Assembly: GCA_964618845.1 (NCBI GenBank)
Contig: CAZUCU010000007.1
Coordinates: 1 to 27,061 of the forward strand
Reading direction: 5' to 3'
Source: CAZUCU01 sp964618845
GTDB lineage: Bacteria > Patescibacteriota > Minisyncoccia > Phycocordibacterales > JAACPR01
Length of the DNA: 27,061 bases
This document shows positions 7,348 to 15,404 of the stretch, in pieces. Every line of letters starts with the position of its first letter. The stretch's first letter is position 1. Both the position numbers and the translations under genes were made by a program. Below the pieces are notes generated by a model. That model ran no database searches, was not told where the DNA came from, and worked only from the letters and a program-made list of their open reading frames with translations.

Positions 7348-7713
7348 CTAAAAACGAATTTTACTTTTAAGTTTTCGATTTTGAGAAAAAGCAATAGCAA
7401 ATAAAGACAAAGCAAGACCCAATAAAAGTCCCAAATCATTATGGGCATTTATGTGAATTCTTTGAAAAGAGATTATTGTTAAAATAAGAATAGAAAAAAG
7501 AAAAAAAGGAATGTGCCACTTTTTATTTTGATCAATAAAAAACCAAATTCCATACAAAATAAAAATTGCAATAGTTATATGAGCTGATGCATCAAAAACA
7601 ATATCATTACCCAAAAATTTCATAGGGATATATTTGAGTAAAAAAAGACCAACCGCCATTACTAAAGCCGTTTCTAATAAGTAAATGATTTGATTCTTTG
7701 TTTTTTTGTACAC
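7348..7713 (-). CDS. Small integral membrane protein, degenerate PAP2-like
   Basis: 121 residues with four predicted membrane helices (about 10-28, 45-62, 68-85 and 95-112). The segments FDASAHITIAIFILYGIWFF and SFQRIHINAHNDLGLLLGLA resemble PAP2-superfamily motifs (a SAH motif and an R-x(n)-H-x3-D motif), but the KxxxxxxRP motif is absent and the spacing is short, so phosphatase activity is uncertain. The start is a GTG; a TATAAT (7725-7720) lies only six bases upstream of it, which would make the message nearly leaderless. An undecaprenyl- or phosphatidyl-phosphatase relative is the best guess. Confidence 0.6.
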   Translation of the reverse strand: MYKKTKNQIIYLLETALVMAVGLFLLKYIPMKFLGNDIVFDASAHITIAIFILYGIWFFIDQNKKWHIPFFLFSILILTIISFQRIHINAHNDLGLLLGLALSLFAIAFSQNRKLKSKIRF

Positions 7714-7757
7714 ACAAATATTATATCAGGCATTTTGGCTTAAACACTATAAAAAAA

Positions 7758-7887
7758 CAGAAATACGAAACACGAAATTCGAAACAAATCCTAAATTCCA
7801 AATTCGAAATCAGAAACACGAGTTTGAGATTTCGGATTTGAAATTTTCGTGCTTGTTTCGAATTTCTGATTTCGTGCTTCGAATTTA
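7758..7887. repeat. Dispersed ATTTCG-word repeat cluster, complete palindromic copy
   Basis: The left arm of CGAAAT-type words and right arm of ATTTCG-type words flank the centre AAACACGAGTTT near 7813-7824. This is the cleanest full copy without an assembly gap. It lies between the PAP2-like gene and rpsR. The open frame across it has the composition of repeat translation (IRNTKFETNPKFQIRNQ) and is not a gene. Confidence 0.85.
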
Positions 7888-7900
7888 TGCTATAAGAATA

Positions 7901-8098
7901 TTAATTAGCAACATATGGCATTAGTCCCATAAATCTTGCCCTTTTTATTGCATTTGCCAATTTTCTCTGATTTGTGGCCGTTAAACCAGTTCTTTTCCGA
8001 GAAAGAATTCTACCGTGGGGATTAATAAATTTTCGTAAAGTCGCAATATCTTTATAATCTATATAATTTATTTGGTTTTCTTTAAAATAATCTGTCAT
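7901..8098 (-). CDS. rpsR: 30S ribosomal protein S18
   Basis: 65 residues, short for the family (about 75) mainly at the N-terminus. S18 binds the 30S platform beside S6. Diagnostic segments are IDYKDIATLRKFINPHGRIL, then SRKRTGLTATNQRKLANAIK and RARFMGLMPYV. It is last in an rpsF-ssb-rpsR block, the classic bacterial arrangement, separated from ssb by 104 bases that contain a long hairpin. Confidence 0.96.
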   Translation of the reverse strand: MTDYFKENQINYIDYKDIATLRKFINPHGRILSRKRTGLTATNQRKLANAIKRARFMGLMPYVAN

Positions 8099-8133
8099 GA
8101 ACCATCAATGTAGCAAAAGTCCTCCAAAAAAGC

Positions 8134-8200
8134 AAGAAGAATAGCACGAAGCGAATAGCAAGAAGAAACATTATTTTTCTTCTCGCTATTCGCTATTCAA
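8134..8200. repeat. Hairpin of GCGAATAGC/AGAAG words between ssb and rpsR
   Basis: Arms 8151-8167 and 8177-8193 pair over 17 bp with one mismatch around a 9-nt loop. Extra partial copies of AGAATAGC and GCTATTC flank it. Related words (TTCTTCTCGCT) occur inside metG near 10395-10421. As RNA this would give a stable stem inside the operon and could set the ssb:rpsR ratio or protect mRNA. Confidence 0.7.
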
Positions 8201-8202
8201 TT

Positions 8203-8643
8203 CTAAAAAGGAATATCCTCTGGATTTATATCATCCTCCGGGTAGTCTATTTGGTTACCTGTGTCTTTGGGGGCTTCTTGTGAAGCTTCTGTTTGATTTG
8301 ATGAATAATTGCTACCACCTGCCTTAGGCCCAAATTGAACTCGATCAGCTACAATTTCAGTCCTATAATTTTTCTTCCCATCGGCATCATCCCAGCTTCT
8401 AGTTTGAATTCTACCCTCGATCATTACATTTTGGCCTTTTTTGAGATATTGTCCACAACTATCAGCTTGTTTTCCAAAAACTACAATATTATGATAATCA
8501 GCCATTTCTTGTTTTTGACCATCTTTCATATAAACTCTGTTAGTTGCAAGACCAAAACTAGTAACACTTGTGCCCGAGGGCAATACTTTTTTTTCAGGAT
8601 CTCTGGTCAAATTCCCTACTAAAATTGCTTTATTCATATACAT
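8203..8643 (-). CDS. ssb: Single-stranded DNA-binding protein
   Basis: 146 residues. Binds single-stranded DNA during replication and repair, usually as a tetramer. The OB fold is complete: NKAILVGNLTRDPEKKVLPS, then TSFGLATNRVY, ADYHNIVVFGKQADSCGQYL, KKGQNVMIEGRIQTRSWDDA and YRTEIVADRVQFG. A Gly/Ser/Asn linker leads to the acidic tip NPEDIPF, the docking peptide for RecO, PriA and others. Start is MYMNKA at 8643 or the second ATG at 8637. The preceding ribosomal gene ends 74 bases upstream. Confidence 0.97.
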   Translation of the reverse strand: MYMNKAILVGNLTRDPEKKVLPSGTSVTSFGLATNRVYMKDGQKQEMADYHNIVVFGKQADSCGQYLKKGQNVMIEGRIQTRSWDDADGKKNYRTEIVADRVQFGPKAGGSNYSSNQTEASQEAPKDTGNQIDYPEDDINPEDIPF

Positions 8644-8717
8644 AATACTTATACTATAAACAATAAAAAACCAGTGTCAATCTGATTTTTTATTGTTTTT
8701 TAAATATTTTTTAATAA

Positions 8718-9260
8718 TTACTTAACAAGTTCATCAATTGCCTCGTCCACTTTGTCTTTTTCTGATTGATCTAATTTTTCATCGGCTTGATTCTTCACTT
8801 CTTCAGTATCTTCTAATATTTCATTTTCAGTTTCTTGTGCTATTTCGCCTAACAATATTTCTGCTTTTGGAGAAAATTCTTGATTGTCTAAAAGAGAAGC
8901 AATTTCTGAAGTAGAAATCGAATCTTCTTGATCAGTTTGAATAAGCAAATGTCTTATTATATTTTTATTATCTTTTATTTTTTCTGATAAATCGACAATA
9001 TCACCACCTTTAAAAATTATCCAGGCAAAATAAGCAGTCTTATATTTTTTCTTAATAGAATCAATTGTTTTTTCCATTTGATACTCCAAATTCAAAAGAG
9101 ATGGACCACTTTTGGAAATAATCTTGCCTTTTATTTTTTCTACTAAATTAATAATCTCTTCGAAGGCCTTGCTCGCTTCTTCATCTATAAGTGTTGGAAC
9201 AAGATGGAAACCAAGTTCGTAACCTTGATTGCTTTCGTTTTTTATATCTTCTTTTGACAT
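8718..9260 (-). CDS. rpsF: 30S ribosomal protein S6, divergent, with acidic C-terminal extension
   Basis: 180 residues from ATG 9260; an upstream TTG form adds 12 unlikely residues. Residues ~12-100 show the S6 ferredoxin-like pattern: YELGFHLVPTLIDEEASKAF, IINLVEKIKGKIISKS, then LNLEYQMEKTIDSIKKKYKT and AYFAWIIFKGG. The remaining ~80 residues are acidic and Lys/Glu-rich (EDTEEVKNQADEKLDQSEKD), longer than the usual ~95-130 residue S6. Position upstream of ssb and rpsR supports the call. It starts just after an array of palindromes that separates it from tatD. Confidence 0.8.
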   Translation of the reverse strand: MSKEDIKNESNQGYELGFHLVPTLIDEEASKAFEEIINLVEKIKGKIISKSGPSLLNLEYQMEKTIDSIKKKYKTAYFAWIIFKGGDIVDLSEKIKDNKNIIRHLLIQTDQEDSISTSEIASLLDNQEFSPKAEILLGEIAQETENEILEDTEEVKNQADEKLDQSEKDKVDEAIDELVK

Positions 9261-9308
9261 GAGGTTTAAATTAACACAAGAAATATCTTTTTGCAATTAA
9301 CACCTCGC

Positions 9309-9420
9309 GAGGTTAAACCTCACAAGTAATATAATCCTTCTCGAGGTTAAACCTCGAGAAGGATTTTTGTTGAAAAATAAGGGTTTTTTGAGTTATCGAT
9401 AAATTTCGAGGTTAAACCTC
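9309..9420. repeat. Three copies of the palindrome GAGGTTAAACCTC between tatD and rpsF
   Basis: Exact copies lie at 9309-9321, 9343-9355 and 9408-9420. The middle one extends to a 33-base perfect palindrome (9333-9365) followed by TTTTTG, so it can act as an intrinsic terminator on the + strand. The third holds the tatD stop codon. A decayed half copy (GAGGTTTAAA) touches the rpsF start at 9261-9270. Spacing is irregular (34 and 65 bases), so this is not a CRISPR. Confidence 0.85.
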
Positions 9421-10239
9421 GTTCATTAATATCAAACCCCAAAAATCTTCGGCATTTTTTAGTAATTGCTTTTTGACGATTTCCAAATCTAAATTTTTAA
9501 GTTCTGCAATTTTCTTCACGACTTCAATAACAAAAGTTGGTTCATTTTTTTGTCGTCTAAATGGAACGGGAGAAACATAGGGAGCATCTGTTTCTGACAT
9601 AATTTTGTCCAAAGGTGCAAATTTAACAACTTCCTCCAATTCTTTAACAAAAGTTATTATTCCTGTAAAAGAAAACTGAAATCCGAGATCAAGAATTTGT
9701 TTAGCTCGATCGATATCTTGATTAAAAAAGTGAAAATTTACTTTGAGATTTGGATTTTCTTTTTTATATTGTTTCAAAATTTCTAATGTATCATCCCACG
9801 CATCTCTACAATGAATCATAAGTGGTTTATCATATTTAATCGATAATTCAATTTGTTTTTTGAAAAAAATCTTTTGTTTGTCACCACTTATTTGCTCCCT
9901 GTTTTCTGCAAAATCCAAACCGACCTCTCCTATCCCAACACACTTAGGATGTTTCAAAAGCTCTTCAAATTCTTCAAAAACATTTTCATCAATTTCAGCA
10001 ACATCCATTGGGTGAAAACCGATCACTGAAAAAACATTTTCATTTTGTTCTGCAACTTCCAATGCTTTTTTTGAAGTTTCAAGCCCTGTCCCTACATTTA
10101 TAGTCGCGACTTTATTTTCTCTCATTCTCTTCAACACTGCCGACAAATCATCAGTGTAATAATCTGGATAAAGATGCGAGTGAATGTCTATGTATTCTGG
10201 TTTTGTCTCGCCGTATCCTTGTGAAAAAGTAGATTTCAT
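9412..10239 (-). CDS. tatD: TatD family metal-dependent hydrolase
   Basis: 275 residues, usual length for TatD DNases (amidohydrolase-like TIM barrel), which act as 3'-5' exonucleases in DNA repair. Metal-site residues are visible: IDIHSHLYPD (HxH), GEVGLDFAENREQ (Glu), LMIHCRDAW (His), KVNFHFFNQD (His) and SETDAPYVSP (Asp). The ATG is preceded by GAGAGG, and only three bases separate it from the metG stop, so the two are co-translated; this metG-tatD pairing is common in bacteria. The stop codon lies inside a GAGGTTTAACCTC palindrome. Confidence 0.94.
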   Translation of the reverse strand: MKSTFSQGYGETKPEYIDIHSHLYPDYYTDDLSAVLKRMRENKVATINVGTGLETSKKALEVAEQNENVFSVIGFHPMDVAEIDENVFEEFEELLKHPKCVGIGEVGLDFAENREQISGDKQKIFFKKQIELSIKYDKPLMIHCRDAWDDTLEILKQYKKENPNLKVNFHFFNQDIDRAKQILDLGFQFSFTGIITFVKELEEVVKFAPLDKIMSETDAPYVSPVPFRRQKNEPTFVIEVVKKIAELKNLDLEIVKKQLLKNAEDFWGLILMNEV

Positions 10240-10242
10240 ATT

Positions 10243-11712
10243 TTACATCCTCTCAAATAATGGCTTCTCTGGTTTTTGGTGTTTAATAATTGCCTCTTCT
10301 ATTTGAGAAGCAGTATCGGGAAGTATCGGTCGCAAATGCACAGCAATATCAAATAGTTCTTTCACAAGTTTTTTTATTATCTCTTCTGCTTCTCGCTTCT
10401 CGCTTTTTTCTTCTCGCTTTATCATCGAAAAAGGTTTTGTACTTTGAATATAATTATCCAAATCTCCAATTTTTTTCCAAACAATATCTCCAACTTTTGA
10501 TAAATTATATCCATTAAATGCTTTGATGTATTCTTCATCAATTTCAACTTCGTCCTCACTAAATTCTTGCTTCTCTATATTATCCTCTGCCATTTTCATT
10601 ATTCTATTTGTAAGATTTCCAATTCCATTTGCAAGATTTGCATTGTGTGCTTCTTCGTACCTCTCTGTTGTAAAATCAGAATCTTCAAAAGGATGCAGTT
10701 CTCTTGTCACAAAGTATCGAAGTGAATCAATTCCATATTTTTCTGCAAGTAGAATTGGATCAACGGTGTTACCGAGTGATTTAGAAATTTTTTCTCCGTC
10801 AAAATTTATGAAACCGTCAACAATAATTTGTCTTGAAGGTTTTACCCCAACAGATTTGAGCATTGCTTGCCAACGCGCCGCTTGATGTTGCAAATTGTCC
10901 TTACCACAATATTGCACAGGTGTTCCCTCTTCCCAATATTTTTTGAAATTTTCACTGTCTGGCCAACCAAGTGTAGAAATATAATTCACAAGTGCATCAA
11001 ACCAAACATACATTACCTGAGAATCATCTCCTGGAATTGCTACGCCCCAAGGCATCTTTTCTTTTAGTCGTGAAATAGAAAAATCTTCGAGACCATTTTT
11101 TACTTGATTTCTAATTTCATTTAGACGAAAATCTGGAACAACAAAATCAGAAACTTCATAAAGTTCCAAAAGATAATCTGCGAAAGCTGAGTATTTGAAA
11201 AAATAATTTTCCTCTTCTATGGTTTCTGGAGTTCTATCAGTGTGGTTTGGACACTTACCGTTTACCAAATCTTTTTCAGTCAAAAACATTTCACAACCCG
11301 AACAATATAAACCACTATATTTCTTTTTGTAGATATATCCATTATCAGAACAAACTTTCCAAAATTTTTGAGCAATTTTCTCATGGTCATTATCAGTAGT
11401 TCTTATAAATTTGTCATAAGAAATATTTAAAGTATTTTTTATTTCTTCAAAAGGAACTACCATTTTATCAACATATTCCTGGGGTGTAATTCCTTTTTCT
11501 TCAGCTTTTTTAAAAATTTTTATTCCATGTTCATCCGTTCCTGTATTAAAAAAGACATCAAAACCTTGGATCCTCTTCCACCTTGCAATCACATCTGCCC
11601 TGATAACTTCCATCGCAAAACCAATATGTGGTCTTCCATTCACATAAGGAAGTGTTGTCGTTATATAAAACGGTTTACCGTTTGAATTTTCTCGAAGTTT
11701 TTTTAGTTTCAT
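10243..11712 (-). CDS. metG: Methionyl-tRNA synthetase, compact form
   Basis: 489 residues. Class I synthetase that charges tRNA-Met. Signature HIGH appears as HIGF (29-32), KMSKS as KISKS (308-312), with the VNGRPHIGFAMEVIRADVIA Rossmann start and FDGEKISKSLGNTVDP. A zinc knuckle is present (CSGCEMF and CPNH). The C-terminal EMAP/tRNA-binding domain of longer MetRS is absent. In the anticodon domain the segment KREEKSEKREAEE is encoded by repeat-like TCTCGCTTCTCGC DNA. Upstream, 11715-11750 carries the TCTAAATGTCTAAC repeat also found before ileS. Confidence 0.96.
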   Translation of the reverse strand: MKLKKLRENSNGKPFYITTTLPYVNGRPHIGFAMEVIRADVIARWKRIQGFDVFFNTGTDEHGIKIFKKAEEKGITPQEYVDKMVVPFEEIKNTLNISYDKFIRTTDNDHEKIAQKFWKVCSDNGYIYKKKYSGLYCSGCEMFLTEKDLVNGKCPNHTDRTPETIEEENYFFKYSAFADYLLELYEVSDFVVPDFRLNEIRNQVKNGLEDFSISRLKEKMPWGVAIPGDDSQVMYVWFDALVNYISTLGWPDSENFKKYWEEGTPVQYCGKDNLQHQAARWQAMLKSVGVKPSRQIIVDGFINFDGEKISKSLGNTVDPILLAEKYGIDSLRYFVTRELHPFEDSDFTTERYEEAHNANLANGIGNLTNRIMKMAEDNIEKQEFSEDEVEIDEEYIKAFNGYNLSKVGDIVWKKIGDLDNYIQSTKPFSMIKREEKSEKREAEEIIKKLVKELFDIAVHLRPILPDTASQIEEAIIKHQKPEKPLFERM

Positions 11713-11714
11713 AT

Positions 11715-11753
11715 TTTTTGATTCTAAATGTCTAACTATCCAAATGTCTATTA
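11715..11753. repeat. TCTAAATGTCTAAC-type repeat upstream of metG
   Basis: Two near copies of CTAAATGTCTA lie between the permease stop and the metG start. On the metG strand the word AGTTAGACATTTAGAA is shared exactly with the ileS leader (22090-22145), and a shorter piece is found before ftsK (2304-2315). Confidence 0.6.
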
Positions 11754-12824
11754 ATTGCCAAGCCTTCGCATTTCCTCAAACTTAGCTTTTTCTACATCGG
11801 ATAAATATTCCATCAGGGCCGCAGTTATTGGAACTGCAATGATAATCCCCAAAAATCCAGCTATCTGTGCGCCAACTATAAGAGAAATAATGGCAATCAA
11901 AGCAGGTATTCCGATTATTTTCTTTACAACTAAGGGGTGTATTAAATGATTTTCAAACTGTTGAATAATCAAAAATAATCCAAGAACGAACAAAGACAAA
12001 ATCAACCCATCTTGAATTAAGGCAACTCCCATCGCCGGAATAGCAGACAAAATTGGACCAAATATTGGGATTAATTCTAACACTCCCGCCAAAACTGCTA
12101 AGAAAAATGCATTTTTAACACCCAGAATACTTAAACCCAAAAATGTTAAAACACCAACAATTAATCCAAGTAAAAGTTGCCCCTGCATCCATAGCCCAAT
12201 TTTTCTTTGTGATCTTTTCCAAAGATCAATAACATATTTTTCTTTATGAATTGGTGTAATTAATCTTAAAAAATTTTCTATTCCATTTTCTTGAACGGCT
12301 AAATAAAAAGAAATAACGATTATCAAAACCAAACTTAATAATCCACCAAAAACTGCGGTTGCGGTCGCAACAAAACCCAAGGTTGCTTTTCCAGTATAAG
12401 AAGTAATTTGTTCAAATAAATCATTGTTTTGAAGAGAAAAATTAAACTGATTTAACAACAAAGAAACTCCGGGTAATTGGTTTATGTCTGATGTAGAAAT
12501 TGTTTCCACATATTTAGGTATGGTCGTTAAAATATCCTTAGTATCTTTAACAAGTGGTGGAATAAAAGAGGCAAAAAGAAAAACAATAACACTAACTGTA
12601 ATTAAATAGATAGTTACAACGGCCAACGGTCTTGGTAATTTTTTCCTCATTAACCACTTGGTCATTGGTTCAACTGCAGAAGCAATAACTACAGAAGTTA
12701 AAATTATCAAAATCAAATCCCTTAAAACAAAAGCAAAATATGTTATCAAGGCAATAAATATAATTTTGATAAAAGATCCCGGGGTAATCGATATATTTAT
12801 TGTTTTATTTGAATTTTCCTGCAT
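11751..12824 (-). CDS. AI-2E family transporter (TqsA/PerM-like permease)
   Basis: 357 residues with about eight membrane helices, the family norm. Family features: paired N-terminal helices (FIKIIFIALITYFAFVLRDL, then LIILTSVVIASAVEPMTKWL), a long polar loop rich in Asn/Gln, WMQGQLLLGLIVGVLTFLGL, and the C-terminal LELIPIFGPILSAIPAMGVA and IHPLVVKKIIGIPALIAIIS signatures. Members export autoinducer-2 or act as Na+/H+ antiporters; the substrate here cannot be told. It lies 18 bases after the M16 peptidase stop, so the two are probably co-transcribed. Confidence 0.92.
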   Translation of the reverse strand: MQENSNKTINISITPGSFIKIIFIALITYFAFVLRDLILIILTSVVIASAVEPMTKWLMRKKLPRPLAVVTIYLITVSVIVFLFASFIPPLVKDTKDILTTIPKYVETISTSDINQLPGVSLLLNQFNFSLQNNDLFEQITSYTGKATLGFVATATAVFGGLLSLVLIIVISFYLAVQENGIENFLRLITPIHKEKYVIDLWKRSQRKIGLWMQGQLLLGLIVGVLTFLGLSILGVKNAFFLAVLAGVLELIPIFGPILSAIPAMGVALIQDGLILSLFVLGLFLIIQQFENHLIHPLVVKKIIGIPALIAIISLIVGAQIAGFLGIIIAVPITAALMEYLSDVEKAKFEEMRRLGN

Positions 12825-12842
12825 TAACTACCATATTATCAT

Positions 12843-14120
12843 TTAAAGGACATTTTTCAAAAGCTCTTTAAATTTAGTTTTATCTTTGTCTGTAAATGGA
12901 CCGATTAGAGCAAGGTTTAGGTTTTTTGATACAAAAACTTGTTTTAGAACTTTTTTGATTTGATTTTTGGTTACAGCTTTTATTTTTTTTATTTTATCGG
13001 AAGGTTTTAATATTTTTTCATGCATCAATTCTTGAAAACCAAAAAACTGCGCTAAATCATCTGAGGTTTCTAAATTTGTGGCCAGATGTCCTGCAAGAAA
13101 TTCTTTGGCTTTATTAATTTCTGATTCTTGAATTTCTTCATTTTTTATTTTTCTAAATTCCTCCATAATAACCTTAACTGCCTCGAAAGCTCGTGCATTA
13201 TTAACACCAGCAGAAACTCCAAAAGACCCTCTATCCGTTTTTTCATCAACCCAAGCTCTGGTGTAATAACACATTCCAAGTTCATCTCGCATTTTGGTAA
13301 ATAATCTGGAGCTAAAACCTTTACCCAAAATAGTAGAAGCAACTTCTAATGTGTAGTTTCTTTCATCGTATAAATCAAAAGCTCTAAAACCAATGACTAA
13401 GTGCGTTTGATCAGATTTTTTATATTTAATCTTTACAGATGGTTCTTTTTGAGATTCTTCCACCCTTTTTTTCTTTATAATTTTAGAGCTTGGAATTTTG
13501 TCAAAAATTTCACGGGCTTGTTTTATTATTTCTTTTTCATCAATATTACCGGCAACCACCAAAACTGTTTTTTGGGGAACATAGTGTTTTTTGTGATATC
13601 TCACAAAATCTTTTCTCTGAAGTTTGAGGACATTTTCCTTTGATCCAATAATTCTCCAACCCGCTGGAGTATCTCCATATAAAAGTTCATCAAATACTTC
13701 ACCGACAATTTTCTGTGGTAAATCTTCATACATATTTATTTCTTCAATAATTACTCCCCTTTCTATATTAATATCTTTTTCTGGAAAAATTGGATCAAGA
13801 TAAATATCAGAAATTAAATCAATTATTTTCCCAATTCTTTTATAATGTGCTTTAGCATAATATCCGGTATATTCTTCTCCTGTAAAAGCATTCGAATCCG
13901 CACCCATCCCGTCTATCTCCAGTTTAATTTCATCACCAGTTCTTTTTTTTGTACCCTTAAAACACATGTGCTCCAAAAAATGCGAAAGCCCATTTATTTC
14001 TTTCTTTTCATAATCACTTCCCGCTTCAACAAGTAACATTCCAATTGCAGATTGAGTCTCTTCCATCGGTACAGTAATAATTCTAAGGCCGTTTTTTAAT
14101 ATTGTTTTTTTGTATTGCAT
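12843..14120 (-). CDS. M16 family zinc metallopeptidase (pitrilysin / processing-peptidase-like)
   Basis: 425 residues, typical single-subunit M16B length. The inverted zinc motif HFLEH (47-51) and the downstream ERGVIIEEINM Glu (about residue 127) form the active site, so this is a catalytic rather than a structural subunit. The C-terminal half carries the second M16 domain (LEVASTILGKGFSSRLFTKM, then RDELGMCYYTRAW with the R/Y substrate-binding pair). Members cleave short or unfolded peptides; there is no signal peptide. It is the first gene of a - strand block. A divergent small gene begins 77 bases away. Confidence 0.94.
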   Translation of the reverse strand: MQYKKTILKNGLRIITVPMEETQSAIGMLLVEAGSDYEKKEINGLSHFLEHMCFKGTKKRTGDEIKLEIDGMGADSNAFTGEEYTGYYAKAHYKRIGKIIDLISDIYLDPIFPEKDINIERGVIIEEINMYEDLPQKIVGEVFDELLYGDTPAGWRIIGSKENVLKLQRKDFVRYHKKHYVPQKTVLVVAGNIDEKEIIKQAREIFDKIPSSKIIKKKRVEESQKEPSVKIKYKKSDQTHLVIGFRAFDLYDERNYTLEVASTILGKGFSSRLFTKMRDELGMCYYTRAWVDEKTDRGSFGVSAGVNNARAFEAVKVIMEEFRKIKNEEIQESEINKAKEFLAGHLATNLETSDDLAQFFGFQELMHEKILKPSDKIKKIKAVTKNQIKKVLKQVFVSKNLNLALIGPFTDKDKTKFKELLKNVL

Positions 14121-14197
14121 AGTCTGGGTATTCTAACAAAAAGTTTGCAATTTTAAAATATTTGATTAATATTTTACTTTGAACCAGCACCACCAAA

Positions 14198-14551
14198 ATG
14201 ACACGATTAGATGATGTAACTTGTCAAACATATTTTCTTGTTTTAACAAAAAAAGCGGTCGAAAGGTATCGAAAGATAGATTTTGATGAAAGTGATCTTT
14301 CAAAAGATGACTTAGTTGTGGTTGAATACATTCTCAAAGATGGGGCTAAACGCCCCATTTCAGAATTTGCAAATCAAGAAGAGTGCGCTCATATTTTCAT
14401 TGAGCGTATCAAACGGCTTTCTGAGGGAGATCGCGAGGAATGGCTCCATTTTCGAGACAGAATCGCTCGCTCCGCGAGATATCTGACACCCGCGCAATTT
14501 CTTGATTTGGATTATCTGGCATTACGATGCCGTTCCAAAAAAAGTAAATGA
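14198..14551 (+). CDS. Small hypothetical protein (117 residues) with its own terminator
   Basis: A soluble, charged, mainly helical protein beginning MTRLDDVTCQTYFLVLTKKA and ending LRCRSKKSK. No family is recognised. Codon use is ordinary and the frame is open from an ATG just downstream of an AT-rich divergent promoter region to a strong terminator, which supports a real gene. A 7-bp hairpin (ATGGGGC/GCCCCAT at 14340-14358) lies within the coding sequence. The layout, a short orphan gene closed by a GC-rich hairpin, parallels the gene at 7000-7230. Confidence 0.6.
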   Translation: MTRLDDVTCQTYFLVLTKKAVERYRKIDFDESDLSKDDLVVVEYILKDGAKRPISEFANQEECAHIFIERIKRLSEGDREEWLHFRDRIARSARYLTPAQFLDLDYLALRCRSKKSK

Positions 14552-14561
14552 TTTTATGGTT

Positions 14562-14597
14562 GTGGCCAGGCCCTTACGGGCCTGGCCACTTTTTTTA
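14562..14597. terminator. Bidirectional intrinsic terminator between a + strand hypothetical gene and glyS
   Basis: GTGGCCAGGCCC (14562-14573), a TTAC loop, and GGGCCTGGCCAC (14578-14589) form a perfect 12-bp stem followed by eight T on the + strand. On the - strand the glyS stop precedes it by only a few A residues. Confidence 0.9.
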
Positions 14598-15404
14598 TTT
14601 TTCTAAATTTTTTATATTTATTCTTTCCTGTTTCCCAGTATCTCTATCTCTTACTGTTACTGTTTTATTTTCCAAAGATTCAAAATCAACCGTTATGCAA
14701 TATGGAGTTCCAATTTCATCTTGTCGTCTATATCTCTTACCAATATTTCCATTGTCATCAAAAATTACTCTGAATCCTTTTTCTTTTAGAGAATTAAAAA
14801 CCTCTCTGGCAAGAGAAACCAGCTCTGGTTTATTTTTCAAAAGAGGAGAAACGGCATATTGATATGGTGCCACTTCCTTGGAAAATTTTAAATAAATTCT
14901 TTTTTCACCATTCATTTCATCTTCTTTATAGCTCGATAAAAATATAGCTAAGATCGTTCTTTCAACTCCAAGAGACGGTTCTATAACATGTGGAATAAAT
15001 CTTTTGCCTTTTTGTTCATCAAAATAATTTAAATCAACCTTGCTTATCTCACTGTGATTTTTGAGATCATAATCAGTTCTATATGCCAAGCCATAAAGCT
15101 CTTTCCGACCAAACGGGTAATCAAATTCAAAATCTATTGTTCTTTTGGAATAATGTGCCAATAGTTCTTTAGGTACTTCTAATTCAGAGACTTTTTCTTT
15201 ATCAATTCCAACTGCTTCAATAAACCGCCACATCTCTTTGCGAAAATTCTCAAAAATTTCTTCCCACTGTTCTGGAGAAATAAAATATTCTATTTCCATC
15301 TGAGAAAATTCTCTGATTCGAAAAATAAAATCTCGAGGAGCAATTTCATTGCGAAAAGATTTCCCAATTTGAGCAATACCAAAAGGTATTTTGGGGTGAA
15401 GGGC
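14595..15404 (-). CDS. glyS: Glycyl-tRNA synthetase, C-terminal 269 residues (N-terminus lost in gap 2)
   Basis: This is the catalytic C-terminal half plus the anticodon-binding domain of the dimeric alpha2-type GlyRS (class II). Visible: GIAQIGKSFRNEIAPRDFIF and RIREFSQMEIEYF (motif 2), PHVIEPSLGVERTILAIF (motif 3), then APYQYAVSPLLKNKPELVSL and YRRQDEIGTPYCITVDFESL of the anticodon domain. Full-length bacterial enzymes are about 460-500 residues, so roughly 190-230 N-terminal residues, including motif 1, are missing. An uninterrupted frame through the N run to 17306 is accidental; the upstream protein is unrelated. Confidence 0.95.
   Translation of the reverse strand, partial: ALHPKIPFGIAQIGKSFRNEIAPRDFIFRIREFSQMEIEYFISPEQWEEIFENFRKEMWRFIEAVGIDKEKVSELEVPKELLAHYSKRTIDFEFDYPFGRKELYGLAYRTDYDLKNHSEISKVDLNYFDEQKGKRFIPHVIEPSLGVERTILAIFLSSYKEDEMNGEKRIYLKFSKEVAPYQYAVSPLLKNKPELVSLAREVFNSLKEKGFRVIFDDNGNIGKRYRRQDEIGTPYCITVDFESLENKTVTVRDRDTGKQERINIKNLEK

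Noticed and set aside
7706..7924. 72-codon + strand frame
   Set aside because: Its peptide (IRNTKFETNPKFQIRNQ) is typical of the dispersed repeat translated, and it overlaps the starts or ends of real genes on the other strand.
9309..9420. CRISPR-like array
   Set aside because: Only three copies of a 13-base palindrome with unequal spacing (34 and 65 bases), one overlapping coding sequence, and no cas gene nearby.
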